Shown one piece after another: positions 53,635 to 56,204 of a stretch of DNA of 56,204 bases. Source of the stretch: Pseudogemmobacter bohemicus. Lineage in GTDB: Bacteria; Pseudomonadota; Alphaproteobacteria; Rhodobacterales; Rhodobacteraceae. The notes under the pieces were generated by a model. That model saw only the letters and a list, made by a program, of their open reading frames with translations, was not told the origin of the DNA and ran no database searches. The stretch covers positions 1,605,583-1,661,786 of the forward strand of contig NZ_QNHG01000001.1 in the NCBI RefSeq assembly GCF_003290025.1. The letters run 5' to 3'. Each line of letters starts with the position of its first letter. Within the stretch, counting starts at the first letter, position 1. A program made the position numbers and the translations under genes.

Positions 53635-56204
53635 ATGAACGACCTGTCCCCCGCGACCACGGCGCAAGCGCCGGTCGCGCCCTCTCCTGTTCTGACCGCC
53701 CCCTTCATTCTGACGGCAGCGGAGGCACTTCTCCCGCATCTTGAACACGGTCGGCGCGTCGACAGCACGATGCTGCGCGGCGCCATGGAAACCGCATTCG
53801 GCGCATCTGACGCTTCTGGCCTCTGGGATTGGAAAGACGCCTATGAGGCCTGTGAGGTCGCCACAGTCCTCTTCCTGCGCAAATTCGGCCGCGCGCTATT
53901 CCGCAAGGCGGCAGCGCCCGAGGCGCGCCTCGCGGCGCTGACGAAGATCGCGGGCCTGCTGCCGAGCCATACAAGGCGCTCTGAGGAGAGCCAGGCAATG
54001 CAGCAGTTCAGCACGCCCCTTTCGCTCGGGCTCGCAGCTGTCACCGCCGCAGCGATCTCGCCTGCGGATGTGGTGCTCGAACCTTCGGCCGGCACTGGCC
54101 TGATGGCAATTCTCGCCGACATTGCTGGCGGCAGCCTCGCGCTCAACGAACTGGCCGAGACCCGCGCGGATCTCCTCTCTACCCTCTTTCCGGCCCTGCC
54201 TGTCACCCGGTTCGATGCCGCGCAGATCCATGACCATCTCGATGCCGGGGTGGTGCCCTCGGTGGTCCTGATGAACCCGCCGTTCTCGGCGCTGGCCAAT
54301 GTCACCACTCGCGTGGCCGATGCCGCTTTCCGCCATATCGCTTCGGCTCTGGTGCGGCTCGCCCCTGGCGGGCGGCTGGTCACGATCACCGGTGCGGGTT
54401 TCGGCCCTGAGGCACCGGCCTGGCGCGATGCCTTCATCCGGCTGCAAGAGCATGGCCGTGTGGTCTTCACGGCGGCCGTGGACGGCGCGGTCTATGCAAA
54501 GCACGGCACAACATTCGCCACGAGATTGACGGTGATCGACAAGATCACGACCGAGGATCCTTCCTCCTTCCCGGCCTCCTCGGGCATTGCGCCCGATGCC
54601 GCGACCCTGCTCGGTTGGGTCACCGCTCAGGTGCCGCCGCGCAGTGCGGTCGATCTGCCCAGGCCACCGGCACCGACAGCACCGGCCGCCGCCCGCACGG
54701 TGCGCTCCTGCCTAGCCCGCGCCACTACGACGCAGCCCGTGCGGGTTGTGCCAACCGCTCCCAATGCGGTTGAGCTCGCCTATGACACGCTGGACTGGAC
54801 ACCGCCCGAAGCAGCGCGACTCTCGGACGCGATCTATGAAGAATACGCGCTGCAGGTGATCCGCATTCCCGGCGCGGCCCCGCACCCGACCAAACTCGTG
54901 CAATCCGCCGCCATGGCCTCGGTCGCGCCGCCGTGTCCTTCCTACCGGCCCCTTCTGCCCGCTGACATCTGTGCCCGTCTCTCGGACGCGCAGCTCGAGA
55001 CGGTGATCTATGCTGGCGAGGCGCATAGCGACCATCTCGCGGGCGCCTGGACGTTGGACGAGACGCTGGACAGGGTCAGCGCTGCGGCCACCGATGCGTA
55101 CGGCGCTGTCCGCTTCCGGCGTGGCTTCATGCTTGGGGATGGCACCGGCGCGGGCAAGGGGCGGCAATCGGCCGGGATCATCCTCGACAACTGGCTGCGC
55201 GGACGCCGCAAGGCGGTCTGGATCTCCAAATCCGACAAGCTGATTGAGGACGCGCAGCGCGACTGGTCGGCGCTCGGCCAGGAGAAGCTGCTGATCACGC
55301 CGCTTTCCCGCTTCGCGCAGGGCAAGGCGATCACCCTGTCGGAAGGCATCCTCTTCACCACCTATGCGACGCTGCGCTCGGATGATCGGGGGGAGAAGGT
55401 CTCGCGTGTGCGCCAGATCGTGGACTGGCTCGGGGCGGATTTCGACGGGGTGATCATCTTTGATGAGAGCCACGCCATGCAGAACGCTGCCGGCGGCAAG
55501 GGCGAGCGTGGCGATGTTGCAGCCTCGCAGCAGGGCAGGGCGGGACTGCGCCTGCAGCACGCATTGCCTGACGCACGCGTGGTCTATGTCTCAGCCACCG
55601 GGGCAACGACGGTGCACAACCTCGCTTACGCGCAGCGCCTTGGCCTTTGGGGCGGAGAAGATTTCCCGTTTGCGACCCGGGCCGAGTTCGTCGAGGCGAT
55701 CGAGGCCGGCGGCGTCGCTGCGATGGAGGTGCTGGCGCGCGATCTGCGTTCCCTCGGGCTTTATACCGCGCGGTCGCTCTCCTATGACGGGGTCGAATAC
55801 GAGCTGATCGAGCACCAGCTGACCGAAGAACAGCGTAGGTTCTACGACTCCTATGCCGGGGCCTTCGCGGTCATCCACAACAATCTCGACGCGGCGATGG
55901 AGGCGGCTAACATCACCGGCTCGGATGGAACATTGAACCGGCAGGCCAAATCCGCAGCACGCTCCGCCTTCGAGAGCACCAAGCAGCGCTTCTTCGGCCA
56001 TCTGCTGACTTCGATGAAGACCCCGACCCTGCTGCGCTCGATCACCGAGGATCTGGAGGCGGGCCACGCGGCCGTCATTCAGATCGTCTCGACCGGCGAG
56101 GCGCTGATGGAACGGCGGCTGGCGGAGATCCCCACCGAGGAATGGAACGATCTGAACACGGACTTGTCGCCCCGCGAATACGTCTTATCCGGAACTCCGG
56201 ATAA
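53635..56204 (+). CDS. Methyltransferase-strawberry-notch helicase fusion (3' end outside window)
   Basis: At least 856 residues, running off the window. Residues ~120-300 are a class I SAM-dependent methyltransferase domain (QQFSTPLSLG, motif I VVLEPSAGTGLMAILA, motif IV VVLMNPPFSAL), the type that methylates adenine in DNA. After a proline/alanine linker, residues ~490 onward form a strawberry-notch-like SF2 helicase/ATPase: Walker A GFMLGDGTGAGKGRQSAG, DESH box VIIFDESHAMQN, and VVYVSATGATTVHNLAYAQRLGLWG. Similar methylase-helicase giants are common on plasmids and phages; P1 DarB is an antirestriction example. ATG 53635 follows GAGGATCTCCCC. Confidence 0.88.
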   Translation, partial: MNDLSPATTAQAPVAPSPVLTAPFILTAAEALLPHLEHGRRVDSTMLRGAMETAFGASDASGLWDWKDAYEACEVATVLFLRKFGRALFRKAAAPEARLAALTKIAGLLPSHTRRSEESQAMQQFSTPLSLGLAAVTAAAISPADVVLEPSAGTGLMAILADIAGGSLALNELAETRADLLSTLFPALPVTRFDAAQIHDHLDAGVVPSVVLMNPPFSALANVTTRVADAAFRHIASALVRLAPGGRLVTITGAGFGPEAPAWRDAFIRLQEHGRVVFTAAVDGAVYAKHGTTFATRLTVIDKITTEDPSSFPASSGIAPDAATLLGWVTAQVPPRSAVDLPRPPAPTAPAAARTVRSCLARATTTQPVRVVPTAPNAVELAYDTLDWTPPEAARLSDAIYEEYALQVIRIPGAAPHPTKLVQSAAMASVAPPCPSYRPLLPADICARLSDAQLETVIYAGEAHSDHLAGAWTLDETLDRVSAAATDAYGAVRFRRGFMLGDGTGAGKGRQSAGIILDNWLRGRRKAVWISKSDKLIEDAQRDWSALGQEKLLITPLSRFAQGKAITLSEGILFTTYATLRSDDRGEKVSRVRQIVDWLGADFDGVIIFDESHAMQNAAGGKGERGDVAASQQGRAGLRLQHALPDARVVYVSATGATTVHNLAYAQRLGLWGGEDFPFATRAEFVEAIEAGGVAAMEVLARDLRSLGLYTARSLSYDGVEYELIEHQLTEEQRRFYDSYAGAFAVIHNNLDAAMEAANITGSDGTLNRQAKSAARSAFESTKQRFFGHLLTSMKTPTLLRSITEDLEAGHAAVIQIVSTGEALMERRLAEIPTEEWNDLNTDLSPREYVLSGTPD

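Noticed and set aside
1-56204. CRISPR arrays, rRNA and tRNA genes
   Set aside because: No regularly spaced direct repeats and no cloverleaf or rRNA-like sequence were recognised on reading through the window.

Overview
The window is high-GC alphaproteobacterial DNA, most like a secondary replicon (plasmid or chromid) of a Rhodobacterales/Paracoccus-type bacterium. The evidence is a complete repABC cassette with antisense RNA and parS palindromes, a second, broken repA-repB pair, IS6 and IS5 family elements, several toxin-antitoxin loci and an accessory 'plasmid-type' gene cluster. The genus is inferred from gene style only.

Layout, left to right. (1) 1-6.8 kb: arsenic island. A GAPDH/ArsJ pair (arsenate export as an organo-arseno ester) precedes a divergent arsR and an operon DUF6428-arsC-acr3-arsH-MFS. 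(2) 6.8-11.1 kb: an IS5/IS903-type remnant, a type IV AbiEi/AbiEii toxin-antitoxin pair with visible operators, and a plasmid-style ScpB + DUF1403 pair. (3) 11.1-12.9 kb: a fossil of a small ssDNA phage. A truncated Microviridae-type major capsid protein follows a 41-codon ORF, and a dif-like (XerC/XerD) site lies just upstream. (4) 13-17 kb: a P1B-4 metal ATPase operon on the minus strand and a zinc-ribbon/His-rich gene pair on the plus strand, with a MerR-type dyad between them. (5) 17-23.8 kb: IS5 remnant, hipBA, and repABC (oriV probably in repC) with two parS sites and a decayed DUF932 gene. (6) 23.9-27.2 kb: a gene graveyard (TniQ-like, RES-like and a large frameshifted protein). (7) 27.6-37.9 kb: an ABC oligopeptide-type transporter with HAD, hydroxyacid dehydrogenase, class III aminotransferase, GNAT, cupin and FAD-oxidase genes, probably for uptake and catabolism of an amine or amino compound. 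It is cut by an IS6 element. (8) 37.9-40.8 kb: IS6 copy fused to a second, end-truncated repB/repA. (9) 40.8-47.3 kb: thiamin operon thiD-thiO-thiS-thiG-thiE-thiF-thiY-tenA-thiZ(truncated) under a TPP riboswitch. (10) 47.4-49.9 kb: frameshifted TauE/SafE gene and a second AbiE-type pair. (11) 50.3-56.2 kb: a conserved cluster of small DUF proteins (DUF6878, DUF6915, DUF7007-like), an orphan Phd/YefM antitoxin, and a large methyltransferase-strawberry-notch helicase that runs off the window.

The main surprise is the microvirus capsid fossil with its dif-like site. Next come the methyltransferase/helicase accessory cluster, the cysteine-tailed DUF6428 protein in the ars operon, and the IS6-mediated joining of two replicon fragments. 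No RNA polymerase-type phage genes, tRNA, rRNA or CRISPR array were seen. All family names come from reading the sequence and from memory of the families; no database search was possible.
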